NCBI RefSeq assembly: GCF_012524075.1
Contig: NZ_JAAZUI010000016.1
Coordinates: 24,159 to 88,158, forward strand
Direction of reading: 5' to 3'
DNA from: Lutibacter sp. B1
GTDB lineage: Bacteria; Bacteroidota; Bacteroidia; Flavobacteriales; Flavobacteriaceae
Length of the DNA stretch: 64,000 nt
The notes below the pieces were generated by a model. It was given only the letters and a program-made list of their open reading frames with translations. It did not search any database and was not told the DNA's origin. Shown in pieces: positions 53,039 through 60,912 of this stretch. Each line of letters starts with the position of its first letter. The first letter of the stretch is position 1. A program made the position numbers and the translations under genes.

Positions 53039-53839
53039 ATGGCAAAGAGAGTTCTTTTATTTACATATTTAATTTTGAGTTTATCATCTGTTGCTATTGC
53101 TCAAAAAGCTCAAAGAATTGGTTATATTGATATGGAATATATTTTAGAAAATATTCCGGAATATACTGAAGCTCAAGCTAAAATAAATGTAAAAGCAAAT
53201 ACTTGGCAAAATACTATTGACAAGCAAAAAGAAGAAATTGAAAATTTAAAAACTGAACTGAATAATGAAAAACCATTATTAACCAAAGAATTAATAGAAG
53301 AAAAAGAAGAAGATATACAAATAAAAGAATTAGAACTAAAAAAATTACAAGCAGCTTATTTTGGTGCTAATGGAGATTTATTTTTTTTACGTCAACAATT
53401 AGTACAGCCAATTCAAGATTTAGTATATAATTCTGTTCAAGATATAGCAACTAAAAGAAGATATGATTTTATTTTAGACAAATCTAGCGACTTGATAATG
53501 CTTTACTCAAACAAGCAATACGATGTTAGTGATATAGTTATCAAAGAAATTACCAGAGCCAAAAAAGTTAATGCTCTAAATGAAAAACAAAACAAAGTAA
53601 AAAATACATTAGTTGAAGATGATGATAATGAAACTGTTGTTAATGAAAAAGCTCAACAAAAATTAGATGAAAGAGAAGCAAGAAAAGCTGAATTACAAAA
53701 AAGAATTGAAGAACAAAAAGCTGAAAAACTTAAAAAAAGAGAAGAACTTAGAAAAGCCATAGAAGAAAAAAGACAACAAAGAATTAAACAAATTGAAGAG
53801 GCTAAAAAAGCCAAAGAAGAAAAAAAAGAGAATAATTAA
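53039..53839 (+). CDS. OmpH/Skp-family periplasmic chaperone, long form
   Basis: 266 residues with a signal peptide ending IAQ. The Skp core (IGYIDMEYILENIPEYTEAQAKI; a coiled coil at about 55-110; RYDFILDKSSDLIMLYSNKQYDVSD) fills the first roughly 180. The last roughly 80 residues are an extra highly charged Lys/Glu/Arg helix (QKLDEREARKAELQKRIEEQ and on), not present in E. coli Skp (161). It carries unfolded outer membrane proteins to BamA, encoded just upstream. Confidence 0.9.
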   Translation: MAKRVLLFTYLILSLSSVAIAQKAQRIGYIDMEYILENIPEYTEAQAKINVKANTWQNTIDKQKEEIENLKTELNNEKPLLTKELIEEKEEDIQIKELELKKLQAAYFGANGDLFFLRQQLVQPIQDLVYNSVQDIATKRRYDFILDKSSDLIMLYSNKQYDVSDIVIKEITRAKKVNALNEKQNKVKNTLVEDDDNETVVNEKAQQKLDEREARKAELQKRIEEQKAEKLKKREELRKAIEEKRQQRIKQIEEAKKAKEEKKENN

Positions 53840-53860
53840 TTTAAATAACTAGGAAAAAAA

Positions 53861-54361
53861 ATGAAACAATTTAGAACTTTATTATTAATTGCAATAGTAA
53901 CATTAGGTTTTAATACTGCACAAGCACAAACAAAAGTTGCACATATTAGTACAGATTTATTAATAAGTCTAATGCCTGAAACCAAAGCATTAAATGCTGA
54001 ATTAGAAAAATTAAGTAAAACTTACGAAGCTGAATTGAAAGCTGAAAATGACAAACTTGAAGCTAAACTTAAAAAATATGATGCTGAAGCAGCTTCACAA
54101 ACTGATGAAGTTAATCAACAAAGAAGTATTGAAGTTCAGCAAGATCAACAAAAATTATATCAATCATCTCAAATTGCTAGAGAAGATCTTAATAAAAAAA
54201 GAGATGAAAAATTAAAGCCAATTTTAGAAAAAGCTAAAAAAGCTATTGACGAAATTGCAAATGAGCAAGGTTATACATATGTTTTAGAAGCTTCTACTTT
54301 AATTGTTGCTAATGGTACAGATTTACTACCTGCAGTAAAAGCAAAATTAGGTATCCAATAA
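53861..54361 (+). CDS. OmpH/Skp-family periplasmic chaperone
   Basis: 166 residues, the size of E. coli Skp. Signal peptide ending AQAQ, then KVAHISTDLLISLMPETKALNAEL, a long coiled coil, and the closing IDEIANEQGYTYVLEASTLIV (in part). Second Skp paralog of the cluster, 21 bases after the first. A terminator follows. Confidence 0.92.
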   Translation: MKQFRTLLLIAIVTLGFNTAQAQTKVAHISTDLLISLMPETKALNAELEKLSKTYEAELKAENDKLEAKLKKYDAEAASQTDEVNQQRSIEVQQDQQKLYQSSQIAREDLNKKRDEKLKPILEKAKKAIDEIANEQGYTYVLEASTLIVANGTDLLPAVKAKLGIQ

Positions 54362-54382
54362 AACAATATTTCATATAAAATT

Positions 54383-54408
54383 AAATCCCGCAATAGCGGG
54401 ATTTTTTT
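54383..54408 (+). terminator. Terminator after the Skp genes
   Basis: AAATCCCGC and GCGGGATTT pair around AATA, followed by T7. It closes the uppS-bamA-skp unit before murI. Confidence 0.9.
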
Positions 54409-54450
54409 ATACTTTTATATTGTAAATTAACTTAATTATTTTGAAAAATA

Positions 54451-55239
54451 ATGGATAAGAGCCCTATTGGTTTATTTGATTCCGGCATTGGTGGTACTTC
54501 TATTTGGAAAGAAGTTATAAAATTGCTACCTAATGAAAATACTATTTATTTAGCCGACAGTAAAAATGCTCCTTACGGAGAAAAATCAGCCGAAGAAATT
54601 ATTTCATTATGCGTTAAAAATACCGAATTATTAATTTCAAAAGGTTGTAAACTTATTATTGTAGCTTGTAATACTGCAACAACTAATGCCATAGATTATT
54701 TACGTAAAAATTATACCATTCCTTTTATTGGCATTGAACCGGCAATTAAACCTGCTGCACTTTACAGTAAAACAGGAGCCATTGGTATTTTAGCAACAAA
54801 AGGAACATTAGCAAGTAAATTGTTTGAAAAAACAGCCAATGAATACACTAAAAATATTACAACTGTTGAACAAGATGGTGATGGGTTGGTTCCTTTAATT
54901 GAACAAGGAAAATTAGATTCTAAAGAAATGAAAAACTTGTTGGAAAAATACTTAAAACCAATGCTGAATTTCAACATAGATCACTTGGTTTTAGGCTGTA
55001 CTCATTACCCTTATTTAATACCTCAAATAAAAGAAATTATAGGAGATGATATTAAAATTATTGATTCGGGTGAGGCAGTTGCTAAACAAACCAAAGCTAT
55101 TTTAGAAAAACACGAATTAGTAGCTGGTATTCCAAATAAACATCCACATCAATTTTATATTAATACTGATAAAAAAGTTTTGAAACAAATTTTAAGTGAT
55201 TCTACCGCTGATTTTTTTATTTCTGAATTGGAGTTTTAA
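54451..55239 (+). CDS. murI: Glutamate racemase
   Basis: A 262-residue racemase with the two catalytic cysteines in IIVACNTATTNAID (about 73) and LVLGCTHYPYLI (about 184), plus FDSGIGGTSIWKE and the substrate-binding DSKNAPYGEKS. It makes D-glutamate for peptidoglycan, which fits the neighbouring uppS. A dispersed repeat lies right after the stop. Confidence 0.96.
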   Translation: MDKSPIGLFDSGIGGTSIWKEVIKLLPNENTIYLADSKNAPYGEKSAEEIISLCVKNTELLISKGCKLIIVACNTATTNAIDYLRKNYTIPFIGIEPAIKPAALYSKTGAIGILATKGTLASKLFEKTANEYTKNITTVEQDGDGLVPLIEQGKLDSKEMKNLLEKYLKPMLNFNIDHLVLGCTHYPYLIPQIKEIIGDDIKIIDSGEAVAKQTKAILEKHELVAGIPNKHPHQFYINTDKKVLKQILSDSTADFFISELEF

Positions 55240-55248
55240 CTTCATTTT

Positions 55249-55323
55249 GCGTTAAGGATTGCAACGATATCCTTTTGCAAAGCAAAAGATAAAGTGGAAA
55301 GCCTGACCCGAAGGGAAACGCCC
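55249..55323. repeat. Dispersed intergenic repeat, copy 2
   Basis: GCGTTAAGGATTGC at the left end and GACCCGAAGGGAAACGCCC at the right end match copy 1 (7170-7265). The middle is a different hairpin, CTTTTGC/GCAAAAG. It lies between convergent murI and the gamma-carbonic anhydrase gene, where it may also end transcription. Confidence 0.8.
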
Positions 55324-55326
55324 AAA

Positions 55327-55836
55327 TTATTTATACCAACCGGCGTATTTTACATAATTATTGGCAATTCTATCTATTTGTCCCGAAATTAATTCTTCGC
55401 TTATATCTTTTATTTTTTTTGCCGGTACGCCTGCATAAATAGAACCAGATTTTATGTGAGTACCTTGTGTTACTATAGCTCCGGCTGCAATAATGGAATT
55501 ACTCTCAACAATGCAATCGTCCATCACAATAGCGCCCATACCAATTAAAACATTATCGTGGATTGTGCACCCATGAACCAACGCATTATGACCAATTGAA
55601 ACGTTGTTTCCAATATTTGTAGGTGATTTTAAATACGTTGCGTGTATAACTGCTCCGTCTTGAACATTTACCTTGTTGCCCATTTTTATGTAATGTACAT
55701 CGCCTCTAATAACTGCATTGTACCAAATACTGCATTGATCTCCCATTGTTACTTGACCAATAATTACTGCATTTTCAGCAATAAAACAATCGTTGCCAAA
55801 TTGTGGTTTTACACCGTTTAATTCTTTGATAATCAT
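55327..55836 (-). CDS. Gamma carbonic anhydrase family protein
   Basis: A 169-residue left-handed beta-helix protein built of hexapeptide repeats, with the metal-ligand histidines in GAVIHATY, and SIGHNALVHGCTIHDN. It belongs to the gamma-CA/PaaY/YrdA group. Carbonic anhydrase activity is not certain for this subgroup. Alone on the minus strand between the repeat and the PorP/SprF gene. Confidence 0.93.
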   Translation of the reverse strand: MIIKELNGVKPQFGNDCFIAENAVIIGQVTMGDQCSIWYNAVIRGDVHYIKMGNKVNVQDGAVIHATYLKSPTNIGNNVSIGHNALVHGCTIHDNVLIGMGAIVMDDCIVESNSIIAAGAIVTQGTHIKSGSIYAGVPAKKIKDISEELISGQIDRIANNYVKYAGWYK

Positions 55837-55878
55837 TATAAAATTAAAATTGTATTATAGTAAAATAATGTTGGTTTT

Positions 55879-56850
55879 CTAAAAAGATGCGTTTATGTTA
55901 GGACAACCGCTTCTTCGAGGTTCACGACATAAGAAATTGAAACCTAAAGAAATTTGGTGGTATCCTGCATCATCAAATAAAATATCTCCTGATTGCTTGG
56001 TGTAAGTATAAGACACCATAAAGTTTTTGTAATTTACACCTACAATTGGTGTAATATAGCTTAACTCTTCAGTCTCTGCATTATCGAAACCTTGCCTGTA
56101 CGAAAATGCTGCCCAAAGTTGTGCGTTCGCAATATTTTTATAAGCTTTGATATTAAAATCGACAAACTTTTCACCTGTTCTTTCAATAGATTGCGCCATT
56201 ATTGAAGGCTCTAATTGAAAACTTCTGCCTTCTCCAAAATAATAGCCTAAAGTAACTAAATATCTACGCAGATTTAGTGATTCGTAATCATCATTATATA
56301 AATTACGTGCACTTAACATAATATTTTTTGCCGTAAAATAAGAGAAAAACCCTTTAAGATGGTAAGCCATACCAAAATCGGCATTAAAATAACTTTCACT
56401 TTGGGTAATTTGAGAAATAACAGGGTCCGGTATTGTAAAACTACTCTCATCTACACTGTTATTTACAGCCATTAACGAAAGAGCAAAGGATAATTGGTTT
56501 ATTTCATCTAATCTACCAAGAGTAAGATGATAAGCATACGTTGCTTGAACTCCTTGTTGCGAATGGTACCCGTTTTCATCATTAAATAATATCAATCCAA
56601 CTCCCATATTATCATTAATTCGTGTATGTGCGCTTAGTGTTTGTAAAGAAGGTGCGTCATCTATTCCACTCCATTGGCTTCGAGCAGTAACTCTAACTTT
56701 ACCACAATTTCCAATTCCTGCTGCTGCCGGATGCACTAAATACACATTGTCTGACAAATAATCGGAATATATAGGTAATGTTTCTTGAGCATTTGTAAAA
56801 ATAGTCACAAGAAAAAGTGAAATAAAAAATAAGAATTTTACTATTTTCAT
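55879..56850 (-). CDS. Type IX secretion system membrane protein, PorP/SprF family
   Basis: 323 residues with signal peptide ending TNAQ. The family opening PIYSDYLSDNVYLVHPAAAGI is present, then RSQWSGIDDAPSLQTLSAH and many amphipathic strands ending LGFNFLCREPRRSG. PorP/SprF proteins are outer membrane partners of PorE/GldJ-type components or act with type B sorting-domain proteins. Here it stands alone, without a large secreted SprB-like protein beside it within the window. Confidence 0.88.
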   Translation of the reverse strand: MKIVKFLFFISLFLVTIFTNAQETLPIYSDYLSDNVYLVHPAAAGIGNCGKVRVTARSQWSGIDDAPSLQTLSAHTRINDNMGVGLILFNDENGYHSQQGVQATYAYHLTLGRLDEINQLSFALSLMAVNNSVDESSFTIPDPVISQITQSESYFNADFGMAYHLKGFFSYFTAKNIMLSARNLYNDDYESLNLRRYLVTLGYYFGEGRSFQLEPSIMAQSIERTGEKFVDFNIKAYKNIANAQLWAAFSYRQGFDNAETEELSYITPIVGVNYKNFMVSYTYTKQSGDILFDDAGYHQISLGFNFLCREPRRSGCPNINASF

Positions 56851-56926
56851 CTATTAAAATAAAGCTTTAAAGATAGGGTAATTCTGTTTAAATATTAATT
56901 CTTTAACACCTAAAAAAACCTATTTC

Positions 56927-57196
56927 TTAAAATAGCGATAAAACTTTGCTTTTGAAATCGTCATTTCTACCAATAAAAATTTTAATTTTTAAAAATTCCA
57001 ATACTTTAATTAAAGTACTAAATCTATAATCATTATCCGAATCACCAATACATAAAACACTGTTTACCGCTGTTTTACTTAAATTAGTTCCTAAAATTAT
57101 TTCGCTTTTTTTGATACCGTTATTTTCCATTTTTGCATGAATAACTTTAGCTATTTGTTCTTTATTATTGACTTCGGTTAAATTGATTGATAGCAT
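56927..57196 (-). CDS. Small helix-turn-helix (XRE-like) protein
   Basis: 89 residues. Residues about 14-75 look like a Cro/C1 HTH: VIHAKMENNGIKKSEIILGTNLSKTAVNSVL (in part), then DYRFSTLIKVLEFLKIKIFI, which matches the last helices of phage-repressor-like regulators. No toxin or other partner gene is adjacent. A free-standing regulator or antitoxin remnant are both possible. The roughly 285 bases upstream (57197-57481) hold no gene, only an imperfect hairpin near 57275-57305 and the terminator of the TonB receptor. Confidence 0.65.
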   Translation of the reverse strand: MLSINLTEVNNKEQIAKVIHAKMENNGIKKSEIILGTNLSKTAVNSVLCIGDSDNDYRFSTLIKVLEFLKIKIFIGRNDDFKSKVLSLF

Positions 57197-57412
57197 AAAT
57201 GAGTAAATTAAATTAACAGATTTAAAAATACATTAACTAATTTACAGAATTTAAGCTAAAATTCACACAAAAAACACCTTATATTATTGATTTATAAGTG
57301 TTTTAAACCTTAAAATACTCAAAATTATAATTTTCAATATCTTATTTTGATACTACAAAATTTTTAAACTTAGTAAATTAAATATACAATAGTTGATTGA
57401 TTTCATTTCTAT

Positions 57413-57455
57413 TTCAAAAAAAACAGACAATCTCTTTGTAAGAAACTGTCTGTTT
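57413..57455 (-). terminator. Terminator of the TonB-dependent receptor gene
   Basis: AAACAGACA and TGTCTGTTT pair, and on the minus strand a U8 run follows. It lies 27 bases after the stop. Confidence 0.8.
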
Positions 57456-57481
57456 TCGAGAACATTTATTCAGAAATAAAT

Positions 57482-59995
57482 TTAGAATTTTGCAGATATT
57501 TGAACGCCATAGAATTGAGGTGCTCCTGCAATATAAGTTGGAATACCAAAAGAACCTCCGGTATTTCCTGCATCTATAATATATTCTTCGTCCAATACAT
57601 TAGTCATATAAAAATTGATTTCATATTTTTTATTCCAAACCAATCCTGCTCTAAAATTTAACAAGCCATACGCATCTTGAGAAATATCGGGAAGATTTGT
57701 TTCTTCAAAAAACACTTTAGATTTATAGGTATATGTTGGTCTAACAAAAGCATCCAAATTATCGTTAATTTTAGGATTGAAATTTACACCAAGTGAAAAC
57801 GAATGTTTAGGCGTTAATCTAAAAGTATTTCCTGCCAATGCTTGTGGATTTCCTTTTGAATCTTTATCGTCAAAAGAAGCATCAATATAGCCGTAATTTG
57901 CAAAAACACTACTTGTTTTACTAAAAGCATATTGTACAGCTGTTTCAAATCCGTACGCAGTTGCATTACCACTATCATCAGGTCTCATATCTAGTCCATT
58001 TACTTCATCAAAAGTGATTATATTTGTTTGAAAATGACTGTAATCATACATATAAGCATTTAAATCAAATTGAAGTCTGTTATTTAAAAATAACGACTTT
58101 CCTCCTATTTCATAAGACCAAACAATCTCATCAGATAATACATTAACTCCGTTTGCATCAACATTAATTACATTTGGTCTTCTTCCCCTAGCTATATTTC
58201 CAAATAAGGTTACATTCTCTGAAATATCATAATTAACAGCAAAACGACCTACAAGAGATAAAAAATTATCACTTGCATCTAATCTACCATTTGTAGGTGC
58301 ATACACGTTGTTAGGAAAAGTTCCTAATAAATATCCTAAATAAGAAGGAGTTTCAGCATCTTCCACTTCATAACCGGCATTAATATTTTCCCAAGTTGCT
58401 CTTAATCCTAAAGTTACTGTAAATTCATCTGTTACATCATAGGATGCATCGGCAAAAATATCGCTAGAATAATTTTCGCCAAAGTTAGTATAAGACTCTT
58501 TATTGTATTCATTTAAAGGTGCTCCTGCTATTGCTCCATATATTGCAGGTTCATTTGGTATTGCCGGTATTAATATTGGTGTACCTCCTATTACAAAATT
58601 ATTGGTTCCTAATAAAAAATCTGATAATAGTACAGCATAACTTTGCTCGTTTGTTATAAAAGGCACTTTTTGTGAACCATCTTCATAGAAAAAATTAGCA
58701 CCAAAAAATCCTCTAAATTTATCTTTATTGTCAAAATTAAATCTGAATTCTTGACTGAATTGTTTTCCTTCGGCTATTTCGTGAAAAAATAAAGCAGGTG
58801 CAGCAGTTCCATCTGCATCAAAAGCTTCATCAGAATCAAATTCTCTGTAAGCAGTAGTTGACGTTAAATCCCAAGTATCATTAAAACTGTGTTTTAAAAT
58901 TCCTGTAACGCCATACACTTCTCTATCTAGTCCAAGTTCTTTACCTCTTTCTAAATCTGCAAAGGTAGTTGGGTCTGTATCGCCTCCTGTTGGAGCATAC
59001 AATCCACTTTTAAAAGAAGTTCCCGGAGGTGTATCTTTTTGCCAATTACCAATTAAATCAAGTGTAGTTTTTTCAGAAATTAAATATTTAAAAGCACCTC
59101 TAAAAGCCAATGTTTCTTTTCCATTTAAATCTCCACCGGAAATGTTTTTAATAAATCCATCTCTCGCATTATAAATACCAGCAGCTCTAAAAAACAACTT
59201 ATCAGTTATAGGAGTATTAAAATAACCTGTAGCCAAAAACTGATTCTCATTACCATAACCCAATTTTAAAAATCCTGAAGTTTCATCTTTTGCTTTATTT
59301 TGAATAATGTGCATTGCTCCTATTTGAGCTCCTCGTCCAAATAATGTACCTTGCGGACCTTTTAATACTTCAACTCTTTCTATATCATACAATTCTACAA
59401 CCGATCCTCTTGATTTACTTATAGAAACTCCATCTTGAAATATAGAAACTCTTGGCTCAACTCTTGAATCTCCATCATCACTTGTAATACCTCTTACTAC
59501 AATTCCGGGATTATTAACACTTTGTATTTGAACCTGAAATCCAGGTACATATTCAGAAAAACTATCATATTCAAACGTATTGTTATTATTGATAAAATCA
59601 CTTCCATACGAAGTTATTGCAATTGGTACATCTTTATTGCGTTGTTCTCTTTTTTGAGCTGTAACCATTACACCTTCAAGTAAAAATGAACTTTCTGATA
59701 ACGTAAAATCCTGAATAGTTACTCCATCTCCTATAACAACATTTTTGGTAATTGTATCAAATCCTAAATATGAAATTTCTATTTGATATGTACCTTTTTT
59801 TAGGTTTTTAATAAGATAATTTCCTTCTTCATCAGAAACAGTTCCAAAAGATGAATTTTTGATTATTACATTGGCACCAATTATAGGCTCATTTTGTTCA
59901 CTTTTAATATTTCCTTTTAGTATTCCTGTATTTTGAGCTGTTAAAGTAAAAAAGCCAATAAAATAAAATACTATAAAAAAGTAGTTGTTTTTCAT
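57482..59995 (-). CDS. TonB-dependent receptor
   Basis: 837 residues. Signal peptide ending LTAQ, then a CarboxypepD_reg-like domain (about 25-105: LKGNIKSEQNEPIIGANV, YLGFDTITKNV). The plug domain (about 120-240) has SEYVPGFQVQIQ, GIVVRGITSDDGDSRVEPRVSIFQDGV (in part), and YDIERVEVLKGPQGTLFGRGA, the region that is characteristic of siderophore/vitamin-type receptors. The 22-strand barrel ends AGAPQFYGVQISAKF with terminal Phe. It moves a ligand across the outer membrane using TonB energy. The ligand is unknown; the metal-efflux genes on the right are divergent and may be unrelated. Confidence 0.93.
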   Translation of the reverse strand: MKNNYFFIVFYFIGFFTLTAQNTGILKGNIKSEQNEPIIGANVIIKNSSFGTVSDEEGNYLIKNLKKGTYQIEISYLGFDTITKNVVIGDGVTIQDFTLSESSFLLEGVMVTAQKREQRNKDVPIAITSYGSDFINNNNTFEYDSFSEYVPGFQVQIQSVNNPGIVVRGITSDDGDSRVEPRVSIFQDGVSISKSRGSVVELYDIERVEVLKGPQGTLFGRGAQIGAMHIIQNKAKDETSGFLKLGYGNENQFLATGYFNTPITDKLFFRAAGIYNARDGFIKNISGGDLNGKETLAFRGAFKYLISEKTTLDLIGNWQKDTPPGTSFKSGLYAPTGGDTDPTTFADLERGKELGLDREVYGVTGILKHSFNDTWDLTSTTAYREFDSDEAFDADGTAAPALFFHEIAEGKQFSQEFRFNFDNKDKFRGFFGANFFYEDGSQKVPFITNEQSYAVLLSDFLLGTNNFVIGGTPILIPAIPNEPAIYGAIAGAPLNEYNKESYTNFGENYSSDIFADASYDVTDEFTVTLGLRATWENINAGYEVEDAETPSYLGYLLGTFPNNVYAPTNGRLDASDNFLSLVGRFAVNYDISENVTLFGNIARGRRPNVINVDANGVNVLSDEIVWSYEIGGKSLFLNNRLQFDLNAYMYDYSHFQTNIITFDEVNGLDMRPDDSGNATAYGFETAVQYAFSKTSSVFANYGYIDASFDDKDSKGNPQALAGNTFRLTPKHSFSLGVNFNPKINDNLDAFVRPTYTYKSKVFFEETNLPDISQDAYGLLNFRAGLVWNKKYEINFYMTNVLDEEYIIDAGNTGGSFGIPTYIAGAPQFYGVQISAKF

Positions 59996-60251
59996 TTCGT
60001 ATAAAGTTTTGAATTAAGTGATTTTTAAATAATAAAAGTACCTTGTATATGTTATGCCACACTTAACTAAAAATTACCTTACAGTTACGGTTTAAAGCTA
60101 CTTATTAGTTTTATGTTAAATTTATAAGCTGTATTTCAACTTCAAAAATGATAATTAGACTATTATTTGGCATGTAAATTTTGCAGTAATTCTTAATTAT
60201 TTTATCTTTTTGAAAGTGAGTTTGATTTAAACGGCTGATTATAAACCTATC

Positions 60252-60271
60252 ATTCCTGCCTTCGTAGGAAT
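60252..60271. repeat. Short inverted-repeat element, ATTCCTG family, copy C
   Basis: ATTCCTGCCTTCGTAGGAAT is an imperfect inverted repeat in the 391-base gap between the TonB receptor and the HYC_CC_PP gene. Apart from this and the promoter at 60370, I see nothing in that gap. Confidence 0.6.
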
Positions 60272-60369
60272 GTCAAAAAAGATAATTACTATGTACTTTT
60301 ATTTTACAAGAATAATTATTTAAGTTATTTTTTAACTTTCTATTAATTACTTTGTTATTTCAAATTTTA

Positions 60370-60377
60370 TACATTTG
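60370..60377 (+). promoter_or_regulatory. Promoter -7 of the metal-efflux unit
   Basis: TACATTTG matches TAnnTTTG, with TTTG 15 bases upstream (60351-60354). It ends 9 bases before the ATG at 60387, so the leader would be only a few bases long. Confidence 0.65.
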
Positions 60378-60386
60378 CATAACCTT

Positions 60387-60803
60387 ATGAAACATTTTTT
60401 TACAAAAATACTGTCAATTTCAATGGCTTTTGTAGTTATATTTTCTACAATGTCATTTACAATTAGTGAGCACTTTTGTGGTGATCACTTAGTTGATATT
60501 GGTCTTTTTTCAAAAGCTGAAACTTGCGGTATGGAAATGGGAAATAAAGCTCCGGTAGATGGCTGTTCACTTGAAAAAAGTAATTGCTGTAAAGATACTG
60601 TACAACAATTTGAAGGTCAAAGTAATTTAAAAATCGATTTTTCTAAATTGACTTTTAATCAACAGTTATTCATAACTTCATTTATACATTCATACCTTAA
60701 TTTATTTGAAGGATTAGAAGAAAATATCATTCCTTTTAAAGATTACTCTCCACCATTTATAGTCAAGGATATTCAAACACTTGACCAAGTATTTTTAATT
60801 TGA
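60387..60803 (+). CDS. HYC_CC_PP-type small secreted protein
   Basis: 138 residues with a signal-anchor-like N-terminus (MKHFFTKILSISMAFVVIF). It carries cysteine pairs and the layout that names this Bacteroidota family: SEHFCGDHLVDIG, then GCSLEKSNCCKDT, then near the end YSPPFIVKDIQTLDQVFLI. These proteins often precede CusA/CusB-type heavy-metal efflux genes, as here (109-base gap). Metal sensing or binding through the Cys/His residues is likely but unproven. The start at 60387 is preferred over a TTG at 60375 that falls in the -7 element. Confidence 0.83.
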   Translation: MKHFFTKILSISMAFVVIFSTMSFTISEHFCGDHLVDIGLFSKAETCGMEMGNKAPVDGCSLEKSNCCKDTVQQFEGQSNLKIDFSKLTFNQQLFITSFIHSYLNLFEGLEENIIPFKDYSPPFIVKDIQTLDQVFLI

Positions 60804-60912
60804 TTTTACGTCTTATTGATTAAAACCCAATTAGTTATCTGCTAATATGGGATTATTTTGTTGTTTACACTTGCCAAACAACACTTTTCAAAAACTTTAA
60901 AATCAATTAATT

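Noticed and set aside
57275..57305. Imperfect hairpin AACACCTTATA..TATAAGTGTT
   Set aside because: It has a bulge and no convincing T-run for either neighbouring gene, and the TonB receptor already has a better terminator at 57413-57455.
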